Shown in pieces: positions 8,709-16,128 of a stretch of DNA of 64,000 bases. Under the pieces are notes generated by a model, which saw only the letters and a program-made list of their open reading frames with translations, was not told the DNA's origin and ran no database searches. Made by a program: the position numbers and the translations under genes. The first letter of the stretch is position 1. Each line of letters opens with the position of its first letter. The DNA comes from Methanobacteriota archaeon. Lineage in GTDB: Archaea > Halobacteriota > Methanomicrobia > Methanomicrobiales > Methanoculleaceae. The stretch lies in contig JAEWLJ010000017.1 in NCBI GenBank assembly GCA_023393455.1, positions 69,465 through 133,464 of the forward strand, read 5' to 3'.

Positions 8709-8712
8709 CCTC

Positions 8713-8989
8713 TTTGACTCAGTTCCCTTTTCGCATTTTTTAAAGATTCATATTCTGCTAAATGTCGGATTAAGGCTGTCAAATGCATTCCTTTCTGATT
8801 TGCATTTTTAATATTCTGTATCAGCGTACGCAATATCCGATCTCGATTTCGGAGGAACTCATCATAGATTTGCTGTGGAATGACCAGTTTGGTCTTAATT
8901 TTTTCAATATCTTTGAATATATCTACTGTATCTTCATTTGACTCGTAAAGCCCCAAGAATATGTTGGTATCGATGAGTATCTTCGTCAT
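8713..8989 (-). pseudogene. PIN-domain protein truncated by the insertion sequence
   Basis: From the ATG at 8989 the frame reads about 92 native residues before running into the IS right end, which supplies a spurious tail of about 15 residues. MTKILIDTNIF carries the first PIN acidic residue (Asp7), and YDEFLR supplies the second acidic position. The downstream acidic residues needed for the nuclease centre are missing. No continuation was found on the other side of the IS. PIN proteins of this kind are often toxins or RNases. No antitoxin-like gene is adjacent upstream. Confidence 0.6.
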
Positions 8990-9408
8990 ACATTCACAAT
9001 CTTTACTTCAAGTTGTGAGTGGGGAGTCCTCCATAAAAAACATATTCTTTTTCAGCAACTCCCCTGCATGCCTGAATGCAGTTTCCCCTCCGGCCGCGAC
9101 GCCATCCCATACCGCGGGTTTGCGGACCGCGTCGAGGTCGACGAGATCCGGGTGATTGTGTAGTCGGGCGGATGCTCACCGAGGTTCAGAATGAGGTTTC
9201 GGAGTCGATCATAAGGGAAGAGGAGAGGATCGACGCATTCAATTTCAGGTTTGAATCTCTTCTTCTTGCACAGTGATTTAGTAGAGCGCGTCCTTGGTAA
9301 GGATGAGATCACGGGCTCAAATCTCTCCTGATATACTCCATTTTCCCGACCACACACTCTCCCACCCCCTCCCCATCGTAGCCCTTTTCACCAGATCCAA
9401 CCTTATAC
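8990..9408. other. Decayed DNA with a tRNA-Thr(GGT)-like relic
   Basis: Short open frames on both strands, none of which I recognise. Around 9278-9330 the sequence resembles a threonine tRNA with anticodon GGT. A GTAGAGCGC D-arm-like stretch is followed by anticodon stem CGTCC/GGATG with loop TTGGTAA. The T-stem is mispaired, and no acceptor stem can be formed. It is scored as a relic, not a working tRNA. Confidence 0.4.
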
Positions 9409-9822
9409 ATGGCCTCGTACGTCCACCGGATAGAGGCACACTATTCCCGCGATCCACGGCTGCCGACGCTTACCGAGAGGTTCTGCTCACTGGGATTCCC
9501 CCTGCGCGAGCTGCACCTCGTCGATATCTACACCATAGCGACCGCCCGGAGGGACTTCTCCCCCGAGGAACTCTCGCAGATCGGCGCGCAGCTCAGCAAC
9601 CCCGTCGTCCAGCGGTACTCCGTGGACCGGCCGACCGAGGCCGACTTCGACCACGCGATCGAGGTCGGGTTCCTGCCCGGGGTCACCGTCAACGCCGGGA
9701 CGACGGCAAGGCAGACCATCGAGGACTCCTTCGGGTTCCGGTTCGGCGAGGGGGGAGCGCTCCCCGGCACGCCTGAAGCGGTGCTCCTCGCCGGTGGCCG
9801 TGCAAAAGCGAAACCCGGATGA
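9409..9822 (+). pseudogene. N-terminal stub of large-type phosphoribosylformylglycinamidine synthase (PurL)
   Basis: 137 residues. The sequence follows the PurS-like start of the long PurL: a HRIEAHYSRDPR opening, VDIYTIATARRDFSPEEL, NPVVQRYSVDRP, then AIEVGFLPGVTVNAGTTARQTIED. A working enzyme of this type needs roughly 850 further residues with the ATP and FGAR sites. Here the frame ends after a low-complexity tail. It is probably the remains of a duplicated or replaced purL. It could conceivably act as a stand-alone PurS-like piece, but that is unlikely. Confidence 0.5.
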
Positions 9823-9902
9823 AGAAGCAGCAGGAAGACTCTGTTACGGGAGCAGTCTGATGGCCCATGCCGAGCGGTGCAAGGCGTGTAAACGGGCTCC
9901 TC

Positions 9903-11102
9903 TCACTCCAGGTACCAGACGATCGACTCAAGATCCCGGTACCCGACCAGGTGCCCTGCCGCCCGATGCTGCGGCTGGTCGCCCCCGTAGACCACGAACG
10001 AGCGATCCGGGGAGTTGCCGGAGAGCCCGTTCCAGTAGGTGATCTCATTGAAGAAGTCGGAACTTGCCGTTCGGGCTGATTTGATCTCGACCGGAATGGG
10101 GTCCCACCCCTGGTACTCGATGATGCAGTCGATTTCGTGGCCGAGTTTGTCCCGCCAGAAGTAGAGGTTGGACTCTTTACCCCGGTTGAAGCGGAACTTC
10201 AGGAACTCCGTTATGATGAGCGATTCAAAGAGCCCCCCTTTCAGGGGGTGGTAAACAAGGTCGTCGGCGCTCTGGACCCCGGCCAGGTGTGCAGCAAGGC
10301 CGGGGTCCGTGAAGTAGAGTTTGGGCATCTTGATAAGCCGTTTGTTGAAGTTCTTGTGGTGGGGCCTGACCTGGACGATCAGCATCGCTGTCTCCAGGAG
10401 GGATAGCCATTCTTTCGCCGTGTTATGGGTGATGCCGCAGTCATGGGCGAGGGACGAGTAGTTCACCACCTGGCCTGAACGGTAAGCGCACATCTTCATG
10501 AACGTCTGGAACGCCGAAAGGTTCTGCACCTGCTTGAGGAGGCGGAGATCGCGCTCGATGTAGGTCTGGATATACGACGAATAGAAGTCCGCCGGGTGAA
10601 TGGCGCTGCTGTATGGGCGGGGGAAGAGGCCGGCGTAGAGGAGGTCCTCGTAGCGTTCGATCGTGATCCCAGCACGGGCAAGTTCCCCCATCGAGAGGGG
10701 GAGGAGTTTGACGATACCGACCCGGCCGGCGAGCGACTGAGATATCCGCTCCATCATCAGGAAGTTCTGCGACCCGGTGAGAATGAACCGTCCCGGCCTC
10801 TGATTCGCATCGAGGACACCCTGGAGGTACGAGAAGAGCTCCGGGACCCTCTGTACCTCGTCGAGGACCGCCCCGGTCTTCTCGTACTGTGCGAGAAAAC
10901 TGCGGGGGTCCTCCTCTGCGAAGGCGCGGGTATCGGGGTCTTCGAGCAAGACGTAGGGCAACTGCGGGAATATCGACCGGACGAGCGTCGTCTTTCCTGA
11001 CTGGCGGGGGCCGACGACGGCGACTGCCGGGAAGCCGAGAGCGAGCGAGCGGATCTGTGCCTCTGCATCCCGCCGGATCATCCCCTGCATCCTCATGGAC
11101 AT
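9903..11102 (-). CDS. AAA ATPase with C-terminal DUF4143 domain
   Basis: 399 residues. Walker A is GPRQSGKTTLV near residue 32, and Walker B is AVLDEVQR. The sensor-like ILTGSQNFLMM follows. A winged-helix-like middle comes next, then DUF4143 with EIDCIIEYQGWDPIPVEIKSA, which resembles a PD-(D/E)XK nuclease core. These ATPases are widespread in archaea and bacteria and are thought to be defence or mobile-element associated, with no settled role. Three ATG codons (11102, 11096, 11090) could start it. A perfect palindrome covers the first and runs upstream, so it may be self-regulated. Confidence 0.85.
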   Translation of the reverse strand: MSMRMQGMIRRDAEAQIRSLALGFPAVAVVGPRQSGKTTLVRSIFPQLPYVLLEDPDTRAFAEEDPRSFLAQYEKTGAVLDEVQRVPELFSYLQGVLDANQRPGRFILTGSQNFLMMERISQSLAGRVGIVKLLPLSMGELARAGITIERYEDLLYAGLFPRPYSSAIHPADFYSSYIQTYIERDLRLLKQVQNLSAFQTFMKMCAYRSGQVVNYSSLAHDCGITHNTAKEWLSLLETAMLIVQVRPHHKNFNKRLIKMPKLYFTDPGLAAHLAGVQSADDLVYHPLKGGLFESLIITEFLKFRFNRGKESNLYFWRDKLGHEIDCIIEYQGWDPIPVEIKSARTASSDFFNEITYWNGLSGNSPDRSFVVYGGDQPQHRAAGHLVGYRDLESIVWYLE

Positions 11103-11125
11103 ATTGTAAATAACATTTACAATAT
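11101..11125. promoter_or_regulatory. Perfect palindrome over the DUF4143 ATPase start
   Basis: The 11-base arms ATATTGTAAAT and ATTTACAATAT are separated by AAC. The palindrome overlaps the first ATG of the ATPase gene and the likely transcription start region. Its position fits an operator that blocks transcription of this gene. AT-rich symmetric DNA is conspicuous against the GC-rich surroundings. Confidence 0.55.
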
Positions 11126-11455
11126 GCCCACATAAATATTCCTGCGGAGCCGACGAGGAGCGCCACCCGGGTGGATGAGCATACGCCCTAATAACCGTGT
11201 CTGGCCTTGGCGTTCAATGCCGGTGCTCTTAGTTCCCGCAACCGCCCCATCCTCTGGCCAGGGAAGGAGTGCTGTTCTTTTGACCATCACGGGGTCAGGG
11301 CCGGCATCCGGAGCGCTCAATGAAACCTGCCAGTCTGCCGGGCAAGATTTTGCTGAAACTGAGGGGCTTGTTCGGAAAGTAGCGACCATATTTGCTAATC
11401 CCTTTCCGACGCTCCGCAGGTCTGAGCATTCCTCTTAACCCTGAATACAACCTTT
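11126..11455. other. Intergenic, nothing recognised
   Basis: About 330 bp between the start of the DUF4143 ATPase and the end of the winged-helix regulator. One 87-codon forward frame shows no domain and has a coding-unlike composition. No RNA gene was recognised. Confidence 0.3.
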
Positions 11456-12259
11456 TCATCCACCGATCCCGGCACCCGCTCCTTCACGCCCCTCGGTGTC
11501 CCGGCAATCCCCGGACTTCGCCGTCCCGCTGCCCACCTGCTCCCCGACGACCGCCACCGCCTCATCGGAGAGGAAATACCGGACCTCCCCTCCCGTCCCC
11601 TCCCGGCTCACGACCCCGTCGCCTGAGAGGCGCCGCAGGTGCCACGAGACCGACGAGGCGGTGATCCCGAGCCGTTCGGCAAGTTCATGCCGCGACGCCC
11701 CCGGTTCCTCCAGCAGCGTGAAAAGGATCTCCCGGGTGTTCGGGTTTTTGAGGTGGATGAACACCTTTGCTTCGAGGGGGGAGTATCTCTGCCGGTTCTC
11801 GAAGTATCCCGTCTGCCCGCCGACGGCGGCGGCGGCGACCATCCCGAACTCCTGCAGTTTCCCGAGGTGGTACCGCAGGGTTCCCCGGTTTATCCCGAGG
11901 TCTTCGGCGAGAGTCCCGAGGCGGATGCCCGGGTGAGCGCGGATGTGGTCGTAGATCGCCGTCCGGGTCTCGTGTTCGAGCGCGGCGCGTTTTGCAATCC
12001 GGCGGTAGCCGAAGAAGAGCCAGACGTTCAGGAGAACGAGGACATTCGCGACGACCAGGAGTTCGGGGGATGTCCCGATGAGCATACCGGTTATCAGGAC
12101 CTGGGGCGGAACCTGCCACCACTCGATGGGCGTCAGATCCTGTGGCGGGCCGTCGGGTACGTAGTTGCCGGCAGGGCTGACCGTGTACCCGGCGGCTGCA
12201 GAGGCGGGGAGAGCGGCCATGAGAACGATCAGGAGTAGAATAGCCGCCCGGCGTCGCAT
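11456..12259 (-). CDS. Membrane-anchored regulator with two winged helices
   Basis: 267 residues. A signal-anchor (residues 1-22) is followed by about 30 extracytoplasmic residues and a second membrane segment (about 58-82, VLITGMLIG to NVWLFFGY). The cytoplasmic part has two winged helices. The first is at about 95-150 (IRLGTLAEDLGINRGTLRYHL), the second at about 170-230 (SRHELAERLGITASSVSWHLRRL). This architecture, a membrane-tethered ArsR/MarR-like repressor, is common in Methanomicrobiales, but its targets are not known. It is divergent from the surface-protein cluster, which makes it the natural candidate regulator of that cluster. Confidence 0.75.
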   Translation of the reverse strand: MRRRAAILLLIVLMAALPASAAAGYTVSPAGNYVPDGPPQDLTPIEWWQVPPQVLITGMLIGTSPELLVVANVLVLLNVWLFFGYRRIAKRAALEHETRTAIYDHIRAHPGIRLGTLAEDLGINRGTLRYHLGKLQEFGMVAAAAVGGQTGYFENRQRYSPLEAKVFIHLKNPNTREILFTLLEEPGASRHELAERLGITASSVSWHLRRLSGDGVVSREGTGGEVRYFLSDEAVAVVGEQVGSGTAKSGDCRDTEGREGAGAGIGG

Positions 12260-12348
12260 GCTTCAGAGATTGGGGTAAGGAACCATTATGTTTGTGCTTT
12301 TTCGGCGACCCTCATTGCCGGGTTTCAGAGAAACCGGGGCTTGTGAAT

Positions 12349-12376
12349 AGACGGCCTGCACAGAAACCGTATATAT
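12349..12376 (+). promoter_or_regulatory. Shared promoter element, copy 1 (upstream of 12398)
   Basis: The element AGACGGcctGCACAGAAA is followed two bases later by a GTATATA box. Copies with the same spacing lie at 14669 and 15998. The consensus is AGACGG, any base, C, G/T, GCACAGAAA, two variable bases, then TATA. The TATA part lies about 28 bp before the ATG at 12398, matching a leaderless archaeal promoter. Confidence 0.65.
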
Positions 12377-12397
12377 TCCCGCGTCCCAGAACTCACT

Positions 12398-13972
12398 ATG
12401 ATGGAGGAGCAACCCCCTGTAACGCGCCGCATCGCCGCCGTCTCGATCGGCATCGGGTTCCTTGCCGGGGCGGCCGTCCTCGGGGTGGTGGGAGCGCTCA
12501 CGCGGTACTGGAGCGCCCCGTCCGCCTACAACCAGGCTCTCCTGGGGGTGGGGATCACCCAGACGTTCGTCTCGATCCTGCTGGTGCTCTTCTTCGCCGG
12601 ACTCCTCCCGGCGTACATGAACGGCACCGCCTCGCGACGCACCCGGCTCCTCTCCGCCCTCCTTGCCGGTGCGGTCGCCGGAATCGCCGCCCGGACGCTC
12701 CTCTTCGCGGGCAACCCCACCTACCTCGTCCAGTCGCTCGTCGCGGCCCCGGGGCAGGTTCTCCTCCTCGTCGGCGGCGCGACGCTGGTTGCCGGGCTCG
12801 GGGGGCTGGTCGCGTCGTTCCTCGACCCGGAGCGGCCGTACCGCGACCTTCTCCCGCTCGCGGCGGTCGCCGTCGCGTTCATCGCTGTCCTGCCGCTCCT
12901 CGCGACGGCCGGTATCGCCGTGGGCGTCATCCCTCCGGCACCCTACTCGGGCGGCGAGCCCGCGCCGGAGACCGATATTCTGGTCGTCAAGGTCTCCGCC
13001 ACAGGCGATATCAAGTGGGAGGCGCGGGTTGATATCGACGCCTACGACCGGCCCGACGTCCTCGCTGAACTCCCGGGCGGCTACGCTCTCGCGGTCACGG
13101 ATTACGGCCGGGGGGGGAGCACGGCGCATATCCTCACCTACACTAAAGACGGGGACGCCCTCGGCCGGGTGATCGCCGAAGCCGGATATGGGCGCGTGAC
13201 CGCGCTCGTCCCGGCGCCCGGCGGCGGGTTCCTGGTAGCCACGGAGACCCCCGGGATTGTCCGCGTCGGTGCCGGGGGCGAGGCGGTCTGGGAGCGATCG
13301 TTCGTCGAAGACGATCAGGGGATGGTGCCCGTCTCCCTCCTCGCTCAGGACGGTCGCTACGTCGCGGCGTGGGAGGATAAGGTCGCCTGCTTCAGCGAGA
13401 ACGGCACCCGGCTCTGGCAGACCTCGCTCGATTCCGCGGGCGGTATCGAGTACCACCCGATCTACCCGGCCCCTGAGGGCGGCGTTCTCGTCGTTGCAGA
13501 GGGGCAGCACGTCTTCTCCGGGGATCACTTCGAGACTTACCTGGAGGCCGTCCGCCTGGACGGGAACGGTACCGTCCTCTGGAAGCGGGACTTCGGAAGC
13601 GACGGGCTCGACGAACTCCTGGGTGTCCGGGAGACGGCGCCGGGACGGTTCGCGGTTTTCTACCGGTCGACGACCTTCCCCGAGAACTTCTGGGGCGGTG
13701 TCGAACGGGCCAACCACGGCTACCTCTTTACGCTCGACGAGAACGGAGAGGTGATGGATTACAGAACCGCCGCCGAAGCCGGCGGTGCCGTGGTCGCATC
13801 GCCGAGCGGTTCCCTCTCGGCCACCGCTGCCGATGGGGGCTCCACACTCGTCGGCAGGGACGTTACGGGCAGCGAGATCTGGCGGCAGGAGCAGCCGATC
13901 GACCTCTACTCGTTCCGGGGCATCGGCACGGCGGACGGCGGCTACCTCATCGCCGGGAGCACGAACGCATGA
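12398..13972 (+). CDS. Polytopic membrane protein with extracytoplasmic beta-propeller-like domain
   Basis: 524 residues. Residues 1-185 contain about five hydrophobic segments. The rest has repeated propeller blades of the form 'VRVGAGGEAVWERSF', 'ACFSENGTRLWQTSL' and 'VRLDGNGTVLWKRDF'. These are the D-x-[ND]-G-x-x-x-W turns of PQQ-like or delta-60-type repeats. The propeller presumably faces outside. It is the first gene of the cluster. The stop overlaps the next start (ATGA). I do not recognise a named family. The blade motif is shared with the secreted protein at 16129, suggesting common ancestry of the repeats. Confidence 0.65.
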   Translation: MMEEQPPVTRRIAAVSIGIGFLAGAAVLGVVGALTRYWSAPSAYNQALLGVGITQTFVSILLVLFFAGLLPAYMNGTASRRTRLLSALLAGAVAGIAARTLLFAGNPTYLVQSLVAAPGQVLLLVGGATLVAGLGGLVASFLDPERPYRDLLPLAAVAVAFIAVLPLLATAGIAVGVIPPAPYSGGEPAPETDILVVKVSATGDIKWEARVDIDAYDRPDVLAELPGGYALAVTDYGRGGSTAHILTYTKDGDALGRVIAEAGYGRVTALVPAPGGGFLVATETPGIVRVGAGGEAVWERSFVEDDQGMVPVSLLAQDGRYVAAWEDKVACFSENGTRLWQTSLDSAGGIEYHPIYPAPEGGVLVVAEGQHVFSGDHFETYLEAVRLDGNGTVLWKRDFGSDGLDELLGVRETAPGRFAVFYRSTTFPENFWGGVERANHGYLFTLDENGEVMDYRTAAEAGGAVVASPSGSLSATAADGGSTLVGRDVTGSEIWRQEQPIDLYSFRGIGTADGGYLIAGSTNA

Positions 13973-14694
13973 GAGACCGGTGGCTTATGCTCGGCATCGT
14001 TATCGTAGTGGCGTTCGTCCTCTGGCGTGCCTCCTACGTCCCGCCCGGCTACGAGACGATCAAGTACGAGACCGTCCCCGTCCTCCCGGCGGAACAGCAT
14101 AACCCCCCGTTCCTCGAGATCTGGGAGGCGATGGAAGAGCAGATCCCGTTCGACAACCGGACGGCGAAGTCGTCGCTGCTTGTCATGGATTTCGATGCGA
14201 ACGGCTCGTTCACCTATATCCAGTTCGGTTTCTTTGCCGATATGGAGGATGAACCCTGGGTCCACTCCGCCTTTGTCCTTCAGAACGGGAGCGCCTACCT
14301 CTCGTCCCAGCGGCTCGATTACCGCCCTCCCCATGCCCACCCGCTCGGAACCCTCGCCGCTGCCGACGACATCCCGTTCGACGAGATCTCCTACGACAAA
14401 GGGGGAACGAGTCTGAAGATCTTCTACCACGAGCAGAACCGGACCTACGACGACACCTATGGAAACATCTACGCCGTCGAGAACGGCACGCTCCGCCCGC
14501 TGAAGTTCATCTCCTTTGCCACCACGGAGGTCTGGAACACCATCGAGATCTACCCTCTTGACCCGCCGGACGAAAACCGGACGCCGACCGCCATCGACGA
14601 GGACCCCCGGGCGCTGGTCGTCTTTCCTCCGCGGGAGATCGCCCTGGCGGAGAGGGTTGTGTACGCGGAGACGGTCGGCACAGAAAGGGTATAA
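13969..14694 (+). CDS. Hypothetical membrane-anchored protein of the surface cluster
   Basis: 241 residues. A single N-terminal membrane anchor (residues 5-20, WLMLGIVIVVAFVLW) is followed by a soluble, Asn-X-Ser/Thr-rich domain (NRT, NGS and NGT sequons), which would be extracytoplasmic. It overlaps the preceding gene by four bases, so it is translationally coupled to it. No family was recognised. Its last codons (GTERV-stop) are encoded by a copy of the promoter element used by the next gene, with the stop codon TAA lying inside the TATA box. Confidence 0.6.
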   Translation: MRDRWLMLGIVIVVAFVLWRASYVPPGYETIKYETVPVLPAEQHNPPFLEIWEAMEEQIPFDNRTAKSSLLVMDFDANGSFTYIQFGFFADMEDEPWVHSAFVLQNGSAYLSSQRLDYRPPHAHPLGTLAAADDIPFDEISYDKGGTSLKIFYHEQNRTYDDTYGNIYAVENGTLRPLKFISFATTEVWNTIEIYPLDPPDENRTPTAIDEDPRALVVFPPREIALAERVVYAETVGTERV

Positions 14695-14696
14695 AC
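14669..14696 (+). promoter_or_regulatory. Shared promoter element, copy 2 (overlaps the stop of 13969-14694)
   Basis: AGACGGtcgGCACAGAAA, then GGTATAAA. The TATA box is made partly of the TAA stop of the upstream gene. It would drive the gene starting at 14732, about 40 bp on. Confidence 0.65.
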
Positions 14697-14731
14697 GATC
14701 CCTTCCAATCGCTCTTTCAAGGAGCCGGGCA

Positions 14732-15481
14732 ATGAGACGAACCCTTCTGACGATCTTTAGTATTCTCATGCTGTTTTCTGCGGCTATAGCCCCGGCGAGC
14801 GCCGGGGGGGAAACGGTCGAGACGTCGACGTTCCTCTCCGTCACCTCCCCCAGGCAGTACGAGACGGTATGGAGCGATCTCGTCCCGCCTGAGGTCACGG
14901 TCACCGGCAGGGCCGAGGCCTCGAACGGGATACGGGACGTCGTGGTCGAGAGCAGCGTGGGTGTGGTCTCCTGCGGGAACGCGACCAATTTCACCTGTTC
15001 CGTCCCGGTCGCGGATGGCAGCGAGACGATCACCGTGACCCTGATCGACAGCCTGGGGAAGACTACCGAGACTGCACTACGGGTCTACGTCAACGTCGAG
15101 GTCGACCCGCCGCCGCGGATCTACGTGATCGGGACGGTGAGGGACACCGACGGCCGTCCGGTCCCGGGCGCAACGGTGAAGTTCGAGTCCGCCCTCCCGC
15201 TCTTCGGCGCACCGTATCCCGTGACGACCAAAACCGCCGGCGACGGCGGCTACCTGATCGAGAACGCGTTCGGCTTCGCCCAGAACATATCGGTCGAGAG
15301 GGAGGGCTACCTTTCCCTGCACCGGGAAGTCTCCTTCGAGAACATCACCAACCGGCTCGACCTGGAACTGGAGCCGGAGCCGCCGCAGGCCCGGACCGCG
15401 CCCGGGTTCTCCGCCGGGATGGGCATCCTTGCGCTCGCGGGAGGGCTGCTCGCCGCCCATGGGGCGAGGCGGGAGAGGTGA
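14732..15481 (+). CDS. Secreted carboxypeptidase-regulatory-like protein with PGF-CTERM-type anchor
   Basis: 249 residues from the ATG at 14732, which has AAGGAG seven bases upstream. It has a signal peptide (residues 1-23, ending near APASAGG). An Ig-like region (about 30-120) follows. Then comes a carboxypeptidase-regulatory-like beta-sandwich (about 130-215, with VRDTDGRPVPGATVKFES). The end, APGFSAGMGILALAGGLL then RRER, fits the archaeosortase-processed PGF-CTERM signal. It is therefore likely to be a lipid-anchored surface glycoprotein. The stop overlaps the next start (GTGA). Confidence 0.65.
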   Translation: MRRTLLTIFSILMLFSAAIAPASAGGETVETSTFLSVTSPRQYETVWSDLVPPEVTVTGRAEASNGIRDVVVESSVGVVSCGNATNFTCSVPVADGSETITVTLIDSLGKTTETALRVYVNVEVDPPPRIYVIGTVRDTDGRPVPGATVKFESALPLFGAPYPVTTKTAGDGGYLIENAFGFAQNISVEREGYLSLHREVSFENITNRLDLELEPEPPQARTAPGFSAGMGILALAGGLLAAHGARRER

Positions 15482-16023
15482 ACCGCGCATACCGGTTCGG
15501 CGCGGCTGCTCTGACAATCGTTGCGGCGGGACTGGTCTTTGCGCTCCTCTCCGCTCCGGTTCAGCTGACCGAATACGATGCCGCAGATGAAGGGGAGGTT
15601 GTCTATCTACACGACGGTAAGGAGATTTTCCCCGTATCGGCGGTCTGTGAGCCCCTCCTCGCTCCCGACCAGACCCGGCTGGCCGTCATGCTCGGAGACC
15701 GTGCAGGGATACGGATCGAGAGCGTGGTGATCGGCGTCAGGGGCCCCGTGGACGTATACCTGGGGGATTGCGGCGTCGAGCTTCCGCCGGTCCGTTTTCA
15801 GCACGTAGACGACGGATACGGGAGCATTCTTGAGATCCCGGATACGGGGGTTCAGGGCGACGGAGCGATGGAGATCCCGTTTCTCCTCGTCTCACGCGGG
15901 ACGGAGAATCTGACAGTCGATGTCGATGCACAGCTCTCGGAGACGACCTTCCCGTGGCGCCAGTTCGTGGCCCGGCACCAGTTCGATGTCCATGGGGAGA
16001 CGGACGGCACAGAAAGGATATAA
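15478..16023 (+). CDS. Hypothetical membrane-anchored protein of the surface cluster
   Basis: 181 residues from a GTG that overlaps the previous stop. An N-terminal hydrophobic segment (about 8-25, FGAAALTIVAAGLVFALL) is followed by a soluble beta-rich domain with few charges. The C-terminus reads GETDGTERI, similar to the ETVGTERV end of the 13969 gene, because both 3' ends are copies of the promoter element. No family was recognised. Translation is probably coupled to the preceding gene. Confidence 0.55.
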   Translation: MNRAYRFGAAALTIVAAGLVFALLSAPVQLTEYDAADEGEVVYLHDGKEIFPVSAVCEPLLAPDQTRLAVMLGDRAGIRIESVVIGVRGPVDVYLGDCGVELPPVRFQHVDDGYGSILEIPDTGVQGDGAMEIPFLLVSRGTENLTVDVDAQLSETTFPWRQFVARHQFDVHGETDGTERI

Positions 16024-16025
16024 AG
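15998..16025 (+). promoter_or_regulatory. Shared promoter element, copy 3 (overlaps the stop of 15478-16023)
   Basis: AGACGGacgGCACAGAAA, then GGATATAAA. The TAA stop of the upstream gene again lies inside the TATA box. The next gene starts at 16129, so a leader of roughly 80 bases is expected. Confidence 0.65.
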
Positions 16026-16128
16026 CCTTCTCCCAAACTGCTCTCGTATAGACCTCCCGTTGCGCTCATGAGCGCCTCAGACCAACCCCCGAGAGGAACA
16101 GGCGCCCCGGGAGGCCGGAGTCGATCCG

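Larger units (their letters stand above)
7869..8712 (+). mobile_element. IS5-superfamily insertion sequence (IS427-like, two-frame transposase)
   Basis: About 844 bp bounded by GAGGTGATCC (7869-7878) and its imperfect inverse GGATGACCTC (8703-8712), nine of ten bases matching. It encodes a DDE transposase in two overlapping frames with a run of seven A then four G between them. This size and organisation are typical of IS427-type elements. No clear target duplication could be read at the flanks. The right end cuts a PIN-domain gene. Confidence 0.7.

Noticed and set aside
12263..13717. Reverse open frame of 484 codons
   Set aside because: Antisense to the propeller membrane protein. Runs of Arg, Glu and Gly without any fold or motif mark it as a shadow.
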